In this document: positions 57,139 through 64,000 of the stretch, one piece after another | Numbering within the stretch: the stretch's first letter is position 1 | Layout: every line of letters starts with the position of its first letter | DNA from: Sinobaca qinghaiensis | Lineage (GTDB): Bacteria; Bacillota; Bacilli; Bacillales; Marinococcaceae | Assembly (NCBI RefSeq): GCF_003610495.1 | Contig: NZ_RAPK01000007.1 | Coordinates: forward strand, 186,001 to 250,000 | Direction: 5' to 3' | DNA length: 64,000 bases | Made by a program: the position numbers and the translations under genes | Notes under the pieces: generated by a model | The model's input: only the letters and a program-made list of their open reading frames with translations | Told to the model about the DNA's origin: nothing | Databases searched by the model: none

Positions 57139-58062
57139 TCAGTCCTCTCTTTTATCCGCCCGTGGATGGGCTTTGTCATAAACCTGCTTTAAACGGTCTT
57201 TGGTTACATGGGTATAAATCTGCGTTGTCGATAAATGTTCATGTCCAAGTAAGTCCTGGACGCTTCTCAAATCAGCCCCATTATCAAGCATATGAGTAGC
57301 AAATGTATGCCTGAGATCATGAGGGGAGAGCTTTAATGTGTGCGACATATCCTTTACCCTTTTTTCGACGATATAGCGGCAGCCTCTATCGGTTAAGGCT
57401 TTTCCTCTATTGTTTAAGAACAGCGCCGGCTCCTGTGCGTTGTTTTTGGAAGCGAGCTGCTTTCTGCCCTCTTCCCGGTAGCTCGTAACTGCTTCAAGTG
57501 CAAAAGAACCGACAGGGATATAGCGCTGTTTCTGCCCTTTTCCCTCTACTAGAACCATCTGCGTACCGGCATCCACATCCGTTTCCATTAAGGACGTACA
57601 TTCGCTGATGCGCATGCCGGTGGAATACAGCAGTTCAAAGAGTGCGAGATCCCGCTGGCCCGCGGGAGTGGACGTATCAAAAGACTGGAACAGTTTTTCC
57701 AGTTCTTTCGTATACAAAAACCGCGGCAGTTTTTGCTGCTTTTTAGGCAGAACTGCTGCCTGAAAAGGATTAACTGCTACTTTTTCCTCCCGTTTCAGAT
57801 ATTTGTAAAACGTGCGGAGGGCCGAAATTTTTCGGGCAAGCGTTGCTCTTTGATAATTTTTGGAAAACAGATGCGTGTAATACTGCCTGACTACTGCCGT
57901 ATCTATCTGCTCCCCGTAATCAAGGCCTTCTTCCTGTAAAAATACAAAAAAGGCCCCAATATCTTCTTTGTACGCTTTAATTGTTAATAAAGAAGCATTT
58001 TTTTCAATTTGCAAATATCGGATAAAAGACTGCACATCCTGGTGTGATGCTGACTGTGGCAT
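57139..58062 (-). CDS. xerC: Tyrosine recombinase XerC (CodV)
   Basis: Resolves chromosome dimers at dif with XerD. The protein has 307 aa. The N-terminal SAM-like DNA-binding domain (about 5-90) is followed by the catalytic domain with Arg151, Lys175, His248, Arg251, His274 and the nucleophile Tyr283, all present. It is the first gene of the xerC-hslVU-codY operon, with its own promoter, and lies 3 bp before hslV. Confidence 0.97.
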   Translation of the reverse strand: MPQSASHQDVQSFIRYLQIEKNASLLTIKAYKEDIGAFFVFLQEEGLDYGEQIDTAVVRQYYTHLFSKNYQRATLARKISALRTFYKYLKREEKVAVNPFQAAVLPKKQQKLPRFLYTKELEKLFQSFDTSTPAGQRDLALFELLYSTGMRISECTSLMETDVDAGTQMVLVEGKGQKQRYIPVGSFALEAVTSYREEGRKQLASKNNAQEPALFLNNRGKALTDRGCRYIVEKRVKDMSHTLKLSPHDLRHTFATHMLDNGADLRSVQDLLGHEHLSTTQIYTHVTKDRLKQVYDKAHPRADKRED

Positions 58063-58092
58063 TCACGTCACCTCATTGACAAAAGCTATTAA

Positions 58093-58122
58093 ATCTTATC
58101 ATAGGAAAGAATGTAACCGCAA
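58093..58122 (-). promoter_or_regulatory. Sigma-A promoter of xerC-hslV-hslU-codY
   Basis: TTGCGG (58122-58117), 18-bp spacer ending in TGA, TAAGAT (58098-58093) on the minus strand, in the 69-bp gap after trmFO. The TG before the -10 supports it. Confidence 0.6.
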
Positions 58123-58131
58123 CCCAATATA

Positions 58132-59439
58132 TTATTTTTTCATAAAATTCTGAATGGATTCCAATGCCCGTTCAGCCAGCTTTTCATTGCGCTCCTGCTT
58201 TTTTTTGATTCTCGGTTCGAGCGGGGATAACAAGCCGAAGTTGGCATTCATAGGCTGGAAATTGTTCGGGTCAGCGGTCGTAATATAGTGGGCAAGCGCG
58301 CCGATAACCGTTTCATGCGGCAGCACTTCGGGTTCTTCACCTTTGACTATATTCGCTGCATTTCTGCCGGCTATCAGTCCAGCTGCCGCAGATTCTACAT
58401 ATCCTTCCACACCTGTAATCTGTCCGGCAAAGAACAAATCTTTTCTTGCTTTCGTCTGGTAGGTCGGCTCCATTAAATTCGGTGAATTAATAAATGTATT
58501 CCGGTGCATCACGCCATAGCGGACGACTTCTGCATTTTCGAGACCGGGTATCAGCCGAAGTACTTCCTTCTGAGGCCCCCATTTTAAATGGGTTTGAAAA
58601 CCTACAATATTATAAAGCGTGCCTGATTGATTGTCCCGGCGCAGCTGAACCACCGCATACGGCCGCTTTCCGGTTTCCGGATGTTCAAGGCCTACTGGCT
58701 TCATCGGACCAAACAGCAGCGTTTTCTTCCCGCGGTTTGCCATGACTTCCACAGGCATGCATCCTTCAAAGAAAATTTCTTTTTCAAACTCTTTTAAAGG
58801 TACTGTTTCAGCTTCCGTTAACGCTTCATAAAACCGGTCGAATTCCTCTTCGGTCATCGGACAGTTAATGTAGGCGGCTTCCCCTTTGTCATACCGGGAT
58901 TTCAAATATGCCTTATCCATGTCGATGCTGTCCGTTTCAATAATTGGAGCCGCCGCATCGTAGAAATAAAGATGCTCCTGTCCACTCAGTTCCTGAATCT
59001 GCTTCGACAGTTTCTCTGTCGTCAATGGCCCTGTGGCTATAATGACAGGTCCCTCCGGGATTTCGGTAATTTCTTCGTGGCGGACTTCAACGAGCTCATG
59101 CTCTTTTACGAGCTCTGTTACTTTTGCTGCAAACTCATGACGATCCACCGCAAGAGCTCCACCGGCAGGAACGGCGCAGTGATCTGCTGCCTTGATAATA
59201 ACAGAATCAAGCTGTCTCATTTCTTCTTTTAGTACGCCGACGGCATTTGCCAGGCTATTTCCACGAAGGGAGTTGCTGCAGACAAGCTCCGCAAATTTAT
59301 CCGTATGATGAGCAGGCGTCTGCTTTACCGGCCTCATTTCATACAATTTTACGTTAATTCCTCTATTGGCCAGCTGCCAGGCCGCTTCACTGCCCGCCAG
59401 ACCTGCTCCTATTACTGTCACTGTGTGTTCTTTATTCAT
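58132..59439 (-). CDS. trmFO: Methylenetetrahydrofolate-tRNA (uracil-5-)-methyltransferase TrmFO
   Basis: Folate-dependent methylation of U54 in tRNA (formerly Gid). The start is ATG at 59439 ([19 protein letters not shown]), giving 435 aa, the same as B. subtilis; the open frame extends 23 codons upstream without a better ribosome binding site. The FAD-binding GAGLAGSEA is at 11-19, with CSNSLRGN and the C-terminal [14 protein letters not shown] motifs conserved. Downstream of topA after a terminator. Confidence 0.97.
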   Translation of the reverse strand: MNKEHTVTVIGAGLAGSEAAWQLANRGINVKLYEMRPVKQTPAHHTDKFAELVCSNSLRGNSLANAVGVLKEEMRQLDSVIIKAADHCAVPAGGALAVDRHEFAAKVTELVKEHELVEVRHEEITEIPEGPVIIATGPLTTEKLSKQIQELSGQEHLYFYDAAAPIIETDSIDMDKAYLKSRYDKGEAAYINCPMTEEEFDRFYEALTEAETVPLKEFEKEIFFEGCMPVEVMANRGKKTLLFGPMKPVGLEHPETGKRPYAVVQLRRDNQSGTLYNIVGFQTHLKWGPQKEVLRLIPGLENAEVVRYGVMHRNTFINSPNLMEPTYQTKARKDLFFAGQITGVEGYVESAAAGLIAGRNAANIVKGEEPEVLPHETVIGALAHYITTADPNNFQPMNANFGLLSPLEPRIKKKQERNEKLAERALESIQNFMKK

Positions 59440-59509
59440 ACGCCATAATCCTTTCTTCGTTTCATTTTTACTTCTGTAGACGTGTTTCTTCCATTGTACA
59501 TACTGCATA

Positions 59510-59534
59510 GCAAAACCCCTTTTTTCAAAGGGGT
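59510..59534 (-). terminator. Rho-independent terminator after topA
   Basis: ACCCCTTT and AAAGGGGT form an 8-bp stem followed by a short TTTTG on the minus strand, 35 bp after the topA stop. The U-tract is short. Confidence 0.7.
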
Positions 59535-59568
59535 ATCTGCTCTTGTCTCGTTCTTCTTCACTGGGGAT

Positions 59569-61647
59569 TTAGTTCGGCTCTTCTTTATAATCACATACGG
59601 TACATTCAACATGTACCCCTTTTTTCGTTTTCTTTTCAACAAGCAGATGATCGCCTTTCGGGCAGACTCTCGAAATCGGCTTGTCCCAGGAAACAAATTC
59701 ACATTCAGGGTAGCGGTCGCAACCAAAAAATGTGCGCTGCTTTTTACTTTTTCTTTCCACAACATTTCCTGTTTTACACGTAGGACACTTCACGCCGATA
59801 TCTTTAACGATTGCTTTTGTATTGCGGCAGTCAGGGAAATTGGAACAGGCCATAAACTTTCCGTAGCGCCCCATTTTATAAACCATCGCATTGCCGCAGA
59901 GTTCGCAGTCTTCTCCTGCCGGCTCGTCTTTGATCTCCACTTCGCGCATTTCTTCTTCTGCTACTTTTAAGCGTTTGTCAAATCCCTGGTAAAAGGCATC
60001 AATAATCTCAATCCAGTTTTCACTGCCTTCTTCAACAAAATCCAGGTCATTTTCCATTTTAGCGGTAAAAGCAACATCGAGAATTTCCGGGAAGAACTCT
60101 ACTACCAGCTCTAATACAATTTCCCCCAGTTCCGTCGGAACAAAACGTTTATCCTGCAGGGAAACATAGTTTCTGCGCTGAATCGTATCGAGAGTCGGTG
60201 CATACGTAGATGGACGCCCAATTCCCAGTTCTTCCATTGTTTTTACGAGCCTTGCTTCTGTATAACGCGGCGGCGGCTGCGTAAAGTGCTGGTTTTCTTC
60301 TATTTCGACTTTTTGAACTTCCTGGCCTTCTTTTAAGTCCGGAAGCAGACGGTCTTCTTCTTTTTTACCGTCATCTCTGCCTTCAACATAAACTTTCATA
60401 AAGCCGGCAAATTTAATTTTAGAACCGGTAGCCCGGAACATTACGCCGTTATTTTCAAGATCCACGCTCATTGTATCCATTACAGCGGCCGCCATTTCAC
60501 TTGCTACAAGGCGCTCCCAGACTAATTTATACAAGCGGTACTGATCTCTCGATAAGTTGGCTTTTACGTTTTTCGGTTCGTACATAACAGAAGTCGGGCG
60601 CACCGCTTCGTGGGCATCCTGCGTATTGTTTTTCTTTTTAGCCGGCTGCTGTTTTTCTTTGCGCGTGTATTCGTCACCGTATTTTTCTTCAATAAACGAT
60701 TTCACTTCTGCCTTCGCAGTCTCGGATACTCTTGTTGAATCCGTTCTCATGTACGTAATTAAACCAACCGTTCCTTCTTTTTTCCCTAGATCAATTCCCT
60801 CATAAAGCTGCTGGGCAATCATCATTGTTTTCTTAGCACGGAAGTTTAGCTTTCTTGCGGCTTCCTGCTGCAGGGAAGATGTCGTAAAAGGCAGAACGGG
60901 ATTTCGTTTTCTTTCCTTTTTTGTTACGGTCTGTATGGTAAAATCGTCGCCTTTCAGTCTGCCGGTGACTTCATTCACGTCATCCTGCGTCTGAAGGTTC
61001 GTCTTTTTACCATCCAGCTGATGGAACTTCGCTTCGAAGGACTCTTCTCCTGTGCTGAAGGTTCCTTCTATGCTCCAGTATTCTTCCGGAATAAAAGCCT
61101 GTATTTCTTTTTCTCTATCAATAATCATTTTTACTGCAATGGACTGAACACGTCCGGCGCTTAGTCCTTTTTTTACCTTTTTCCATAAAAGCGGGCTAAT
61201 ATTATAACCAACCAGACGGTCCAGGATTCGTCTAGCCTGCTGGGCATCGACTAAATCCATATTAATTGGTTTTGGGTCTTTAAATGCATCTTTAATGGCC
61301 GTTTTTGTTATTTCATTAAAAACAACCCGGCATGGTGAGGTTTCATCAATGTTCAAGCTGTGGGCTAAATGCCATGCTATTGCTTCCCCTTCTCTATCGG
61401 GGTCAGCTGCGAGATATACTTTTTTCACCTTTTTTGCGGCTGTTTTTAATTCTTTTAACACGGGCCCTTTCCCGCGTATCGTTATATACTTGGGCTCATA
61501 GCGGTTTTCTGTGTCTACTCCCATCTGACTTTTCGGAAGATCCCGAACGTGTCCCATCGAAGCTTTCACCGTGTATTTTTTGCCAAGATATTTCCCGATT
61601 GTTTTCGCTTTAGCGGGAGATTCAACGATTACTAGATAATCTGCCAT
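59569..61647 (-). CDS. topA: DNA topoisomerase I
   Basis: Type IA topoisomerase that relaxes negative supercoils. The start is ATG at 61647 ([19 protein letters not shown]), giving 692 aa (B. subtilis 691). The TOPRIM domain has DPDRE near 82-86, the catalytic Tyr is Tyr299 in [10 protein letters not shown], and the C-terminus carries three zinc-finger-like repeats. The first two keep four Cys; the third reads CPKGDH...CTVC and appears to have lost its second Cys. It has a strong promoter. Confidence 0.97.
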   Translation of the reverse strand: MADYLVIVESPAKAKTIGKYLGKKYTVKASMGHVRDLPKSQMGVDTENRYEPKYITIRGKGPVLKELKTAAKKVKKVYLAADPDREGEAIAWHLAHSLNIDETSPCRVVFNEITKTAIKDAFKDPKPINMDLVDAQQARRILDRLVGYNISPLLWKKVKKGLSAGRVQSIAVKMIIDREKEIQAFIPEEYWSIEGTFSTGEESFEAKFHQLDGKKTNLQTQDDVNEVTGRLKGDDFTIQTVTKKERKRNPVLPFTTSSLQQEAARKLNFRAKKTMMIAQQLYEGIDLGKKEGTVGLITYMRTDSTRVSETAKAEVKSFIEEKYGDEYTRKEKQQPAKKKNNTQDAHEAVRPTSVMYEPKNVKANLSRDQYRLYKLVWERLVASEMAAAVMDTMSVDLENNGVMFRATGSKIKFAGFMKVYVEGRDDGKKEEDRLLPDLKEGQEVQKVEIEENQHFTQPPPRYTEARLVKTMEELGIGRPSTYAPTLDTIQRRNYVSLQDKRFVPTELGEIVLELVVEFFPEILDVAFTAKMENDLDFVEEGSENWIEIIDAFYQGFDKRLKVAEEEMREVEIKDEPAGEDCELCGNAMVYKMGRYGKFMACSNFPDCRNTKAIVKDIGVKCPTCKTGNVVERKSKKQRTFFGCDRYPECEFVSWDKPISRVCPKGDHLLVEKKTKKGVHVECTVCDYKEEPN

Positions 61648-61689
61648 AGTTGGAGTTTCCTCCCCCTTTTCCCTTTTAAAATCTTCACC

Positions 61690-61719
61690 ATTATCAAACA
61701 CTTTCGACATCTTTGTCAA
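61690..61719 (-). promoter_or_regulatory. Strong sigma-A promoter of topA
   Basis: Perfect -35 TTGACA (61719-61714), 18-bp spacer, GATAAT (61695-61690) on the minus strand, 43 bp upstream of the topA start. The best sigma-A promoter in the window. Confidence 0.8.
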
Positions 61720-61833
61720 ACATCTTTTAAAAAAATCGTATTTCTTCTATTTATATAATGCGGCACTTCAAAGTATCATCATTTTTGCACAGTTTCTATA
61801 AGCTGTCTACCTATTTACTTTCTGCAGAGCGAA

Positions 61834-62712
61834 TCATATCCAGGAAGCAGCCATTAGATCGGCATATTTCAGGACCGGCTCCGCGCCCTCTGCAATAAGC
61901 TGATTGGTCCCTGCGCTTTCTTTTGACAAAATCGGTCCGGGAAGCGCCTTAATATCCCTGCCCTGGTCCAGTCCCTGGTAGGCTGTGATCAAGGAACCGC
62001 TTCTTTCTTTCGCTTCTACCACGAATACCGCATCCGATAAAGCACTGATAATCCGGTTTCTCATCGGAAACTGCCATTTCTGCGGAGGGACGTCCGGCGG
62101 GTATTCACTGACGAGTAAATGGTCTTTTTTTATCTGCCTGGCAAGTTCTGTATGCTGCTTTGGATAAATATGCTTAAACCCGGAGCCAAGCACGGCTATC
62201 GTCCGGCCCCCGTTTGCTATGCACTGTTTGTGAGCCTCTCCGTCCACTCCTGCTGCAAGCCCGCTTATAATGGTAACGCGGTCTCTGCTCAATTCAGGCA
62301 TAAACATTGAGATAACTTTTTTTCCATAGGCGGTCGGGGTACGGGAGCCAACGACAGCCAGCATCTTTGATGAATGGAACAGCGCTTTTTCTCCTAAAAA
62401 ATACAGCACCCACGGAGGATCATATATTGATAAGAGACGCTGCGGATAGGATGAATCCAGACTGGTCACGGTCTTGACTCCGCAGGAATGATAGTACGCT
62501 GCCGTAGTGCCGGGCGAAGTGTTATGAAGATACTCAAAAAGACCCGCTGCCTGAATGCCGGAGAGCTTCAGCCTCTCCTGAAGGCGGGTTGGACTAAATG
62601 TATATACAGCAGAAAACGAAGGATCTATGTAGTACAAGGTACGCAGCCTGTGCCACGTTAAATAAGGTGCTGCATGTAAATGAATCAGTCTTTCGGAGGG
62701 GGTGATTGTCAT
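61834..62712 (-). CDS. dprA: DNA processing protein DprA
   Basis: Loads RecA onto incoming single-stranded DNA during transformation. The start is ATG at 62712 (MTITPSERLIHLHAAPYLTW), with AAAGGA upstream, giving 292 aa (B. subtilis Smf 297); a longer frame would run through the intergenic hairpin. The Rossmann-like core has VVGSRTPTAYG, ISGLAAGVDGEAHK and TIAVLGSGF, all expected. It follows sucD across a hairpin. Confidence 0.96.
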   Translation of the reverse strand: MTITPSERLIHLHAAPYLTWHRLRTLYYIDPSFSAVYTFSPTRLQERLKLSGIQAAGLFEYLHNTSPGTTAAYYHSCGVKTVTSLDSSYPQRLLSIYDPPWVLYFLGEKALFHSSKMLAVVGSRTPTAYGKKVISMFMPELSRDRVTIISGLAAGVDGEAHKQCIANGGRTIAVLGSGFKHIYPKQHTELARQIKKDHLLVSEYPPDVPPQKWQFPMRNRIISALSDAVFVVEAKERSGSLITAYQGLDQGRDIKALPGPILSKESAGTNQLIAEGAEPVLKYADLMAASWI

Positions 62713-62764
62713 GGGTTGTTCCTTTCTTATCGTGGATGGACGTGCGGGGGTTATAATGAATAAG

Positions 62765-62796
62765 GCGGCGCTGCCGGAACAGCGCCGCTTTTTTTT
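62765..62796. terminator. GC-rich hairpin between sucD and dprA, U-tract on the plus strand
   Basis: GCGGCGCTG and CAGCGCCGC form a 9-bp perfect stem with a 6-nt loop. TTTTTTTT follows on the plus strand; on the minus strand, where the genes lie, the stem is preceded by A8 and followed only by CTTATTCATT. It can end sucCD transcription as a bidirectional terminator, but its best orientation is against antisense transcription. Confidence 0.65.
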
Positions 62797-62798
62797 AC

Positions 62799-63716
62799 TT
62801 ATTTTGAGGTTGGTTCGTGAGTCAGACACTTATCATACAAATTGTTTTCTTTAAGTGCTTTTAGAAGCGTCTCGCCCATATCAGATGGCGTTGCCGCTAC
62901 GCTGACACCGCATGCTTCAAGCGTTTTGATTTTTTCTTCAGCTGTTCCTTTTCCTCCGGAAATAATAGCGCCTGCGTGGCCCATTCTTTTGCCTGGAGGG
63001 GCTGTAGCGCCGCCGATAAATCCAACAACCGGCTTTGTCATATTCGCTTTGATCCACTCTGCAGCTTCTTCTTCAGCTGTTCCGCCGATCTCACCGATCA
63101 TGATTACTGCCTCTGTATCGTCATCTTCGTTAAAGGCATTAAGAACATCGATAAAGTCTGTACCGTTCACAGGGTCGCCTCCGATTCCAACAGCTGTAGA
63201 CTGACCTACACCTGCTGTGGAAAGCTGATGTACTGCTTCGTACGTCAGTGTTCCTGATCTGGAAACAACGCCTACATGGCCTTTTTTGTGAATGTATCCC
63301 GGCATAATACCGATTTTGCATTCTTCAGGTGTAATAACACCAGGGCAGTTTGGCCCGACAAGGCGGGTTTTTTTGCCTTCCATGTAGCGTTTTACTTTCG
63401 TCATGTCCAGTACGGGAATACCTTCTGTAATGCAGATAGCAAGATCAAGCTCTGCATCTACGGCTTCCATAATAGCGTCTGCCGCGAAGCCTGGTGGAAC
63501 ATAGATAACAGATGCCGTAGCACCAGTAGCTTTAACCGCATCAGTCACCGTATCAAAAACAGGGATACCTTCTACTTCTGTACCGCCTTTTTTAGGGGTT
63601 ACACCGCCTACGATCTGCGTGCCATATTCAACAGCCTGTTTGGTATGAAACAAGCCGGTTGCGCCTGTAATACCCTGAACAATTACCTTTGTATCTTTAT
63701 TGATAAAAATACTCAT
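62799..63716 (-). CDS. sucD: Succinyl-CoA synthetase alpha subunit
   Basis: TCA-cycle enzyme subunit that forms the phosphohistidine and binds CoA. The protein has 305 aa (B. subtilis 300). The CoA-binding [15 protein letters not shown] near the N-terminus, GPNCPG mid-protein and the active-site His in [14 protein letters not shown] are present. It lies 18 bp after sucC. The last few residues (CLTHEPTSK) are an extension over shorter homologues. Confidence 0.97.
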   Translation of the reverse strand: MSIFINKDTKVIVQGITGATGLFHTKQAVEYGTQIVGGVTPKKGGTEVEGIPVFDTVTDAVKATGATASVIYVPPGFAADAIMEAVDAELDLAICITEGIPVLDMTKVKRYMEGKKTRLVGPNCPGVITPEECKIGIMPGYIHKKGHVGVVSRSGTLTYEAVHQLSTAGVGQSTAVGIGGDPVNGTDFIDVLNAFNEDDDTEAVIMIGEIGGTAEEEAAEWIKANMTKPVVGFIGGATAPPGKRMGHAGAIISGGKGTAEEKIKTLEACGVSVAATPSDMGETLLKALKENNLYDKCLTHEPTSK

Positions 63717-63734
63717 GATTATTGACCCGCCTTT

Positions 63735-64000
63735 CTATTTTACTAGAGATACAATTTTTTGTGCACCATCAGCCATGGAATCAGCCGCGGTAATGTTAAG
63801 ACCTGATTCTTTAAGAATTTCTTTTCCACGTTCCACGTTTGTACCTTCTAGGCGGACAACAAGCGGAATTTCAAGTCCAATCTGTTTTGTTGCTTCCACA
63901 ACACCATCAGCAATAATGTCACACTTCATGATACCGCCGAAAATGTTTACATAGATACCTTTTACCTGCTCATCGGAAAGGATGATTTTAAAGGCTTCCG
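63735..64000 (-). CDS. sucC: Succinyl-CoA synthetase beta subunit, C-terminal part (cut by window edge)
   Basis: Only the last 88 codons are in the window, reading [20 protein letters not shown] at the cut and ending [27 protein letters not shown] and [14 protein letters not shown] are standard sequences of the nucleotide/CoA-contacting C-terminal domain. It pairs with sucD directly downstream. Confidence 0.96.
   Translation of the reverse strand, partial: EAFKIILSDEQVKGIYVNIFGGIMKCDIIADGVVEATKQIGLEIPLVVRLEGTNVERGKEILKESGLNITAADSMADGAQKIVSLVK

Noticed and set aside
59440-59765. 109-codon minus-strand open frame between topA and trmFO
   Set aside because: It covers the topA 3' end in another frame and the terminator; Lys-rich composition of a shadow frame.

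Overview
The window is a single block of conserved housekeeping and flagellar genes from a Bacillaceae-type Firmicute (Bacillota). Every gene lies on the minus strand, so transcription runs from high to low coordinates. In that direction the order is sucC-sucD-dprA-topA-trmFO-xerC-hslV-hslU-codY-fla/che-sigD-rpsB-tsf-pyrH-frr-uppS-cdsA-dxr-rseP-proS-polC-rimP-nusA-ylxR-ylxQ-infB-ylxP-rbfA-truB-ribF-rpsO-pnp-mlpA-asd-dapG-dapA-rnjB-spoIIIE. This matches the Bacillus subtilis 140-150 degree region almost gene for gene. PolC, CodY, SigD, FliY, RNase J, and CheC with CheD all fit that group. Both ends are cut: sucC lacks its N-terminal part and spoIIIE/ftsK its C-terminal motor.

Layout, in transcription order. 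(1) 64000-57139: succinyl-CoA synthetase, DNA uptake protein DprA, topoisomerase I, tRNA methyltransferase TrmFO, recombinase XerC. (2) 57135-54348: HslVU protease and the nutrient-sensing repressor CodY, closed by a strong terminator. (3) 54281-31722: basal body, C-ring, export apparatus, hook assembly, three chemotaxis adaptation genes and sigma-D. (4) 31528-28395: ribosomal protein S2, EF-Ts, UMP kinase, ribosome recycling factor. (5) 28157-22245: isoprenoid and phospholipid precursor enzymes, the intramembrane protease RseP and ProRS. (6) 22134-10135: PolC and the rimP-nusA-infB translation/transcription cluster, then truB-ribF and rpsO. (7) 9980-1276: PNPase, an M16 peptidase, three lysine/DAP pathway genes and RNase J2. 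(8) The start of spoIIIE/ftsK.

The main departures from the usual layout are in the motility region. cheY is absent between fliY and fliO. In its place are a terminator after fliY and a second copy of the roughly 180-bp flgB promoter region, so the fla/che operon appears split into two units driven by paralogous sigma-A promoters. flhF and flhG are missing between flhA and cheB, cheA and cheW between cheB and cheC, and swrB after sigD. The FliM and FliY N-terminal CheY-binding peptides are intact, so the missing chemotaxis genes are probably elsewhere. The sporulation-linked neighbours ylxY, ymxH, spoVFA, spoVFB and tepA are also absent, which would fit a weakly sporulating or non-sporulating lineage but does not prove it.

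I saw no tRNA or rRNA genes, insertion sequences, prophage, CRISPR array or other accessory island. I do not see a wholly new multi-gene system. The most promising unexplained items are the duplicated flagellar promoter module and a compact structured RNA candidate upstream of proS.
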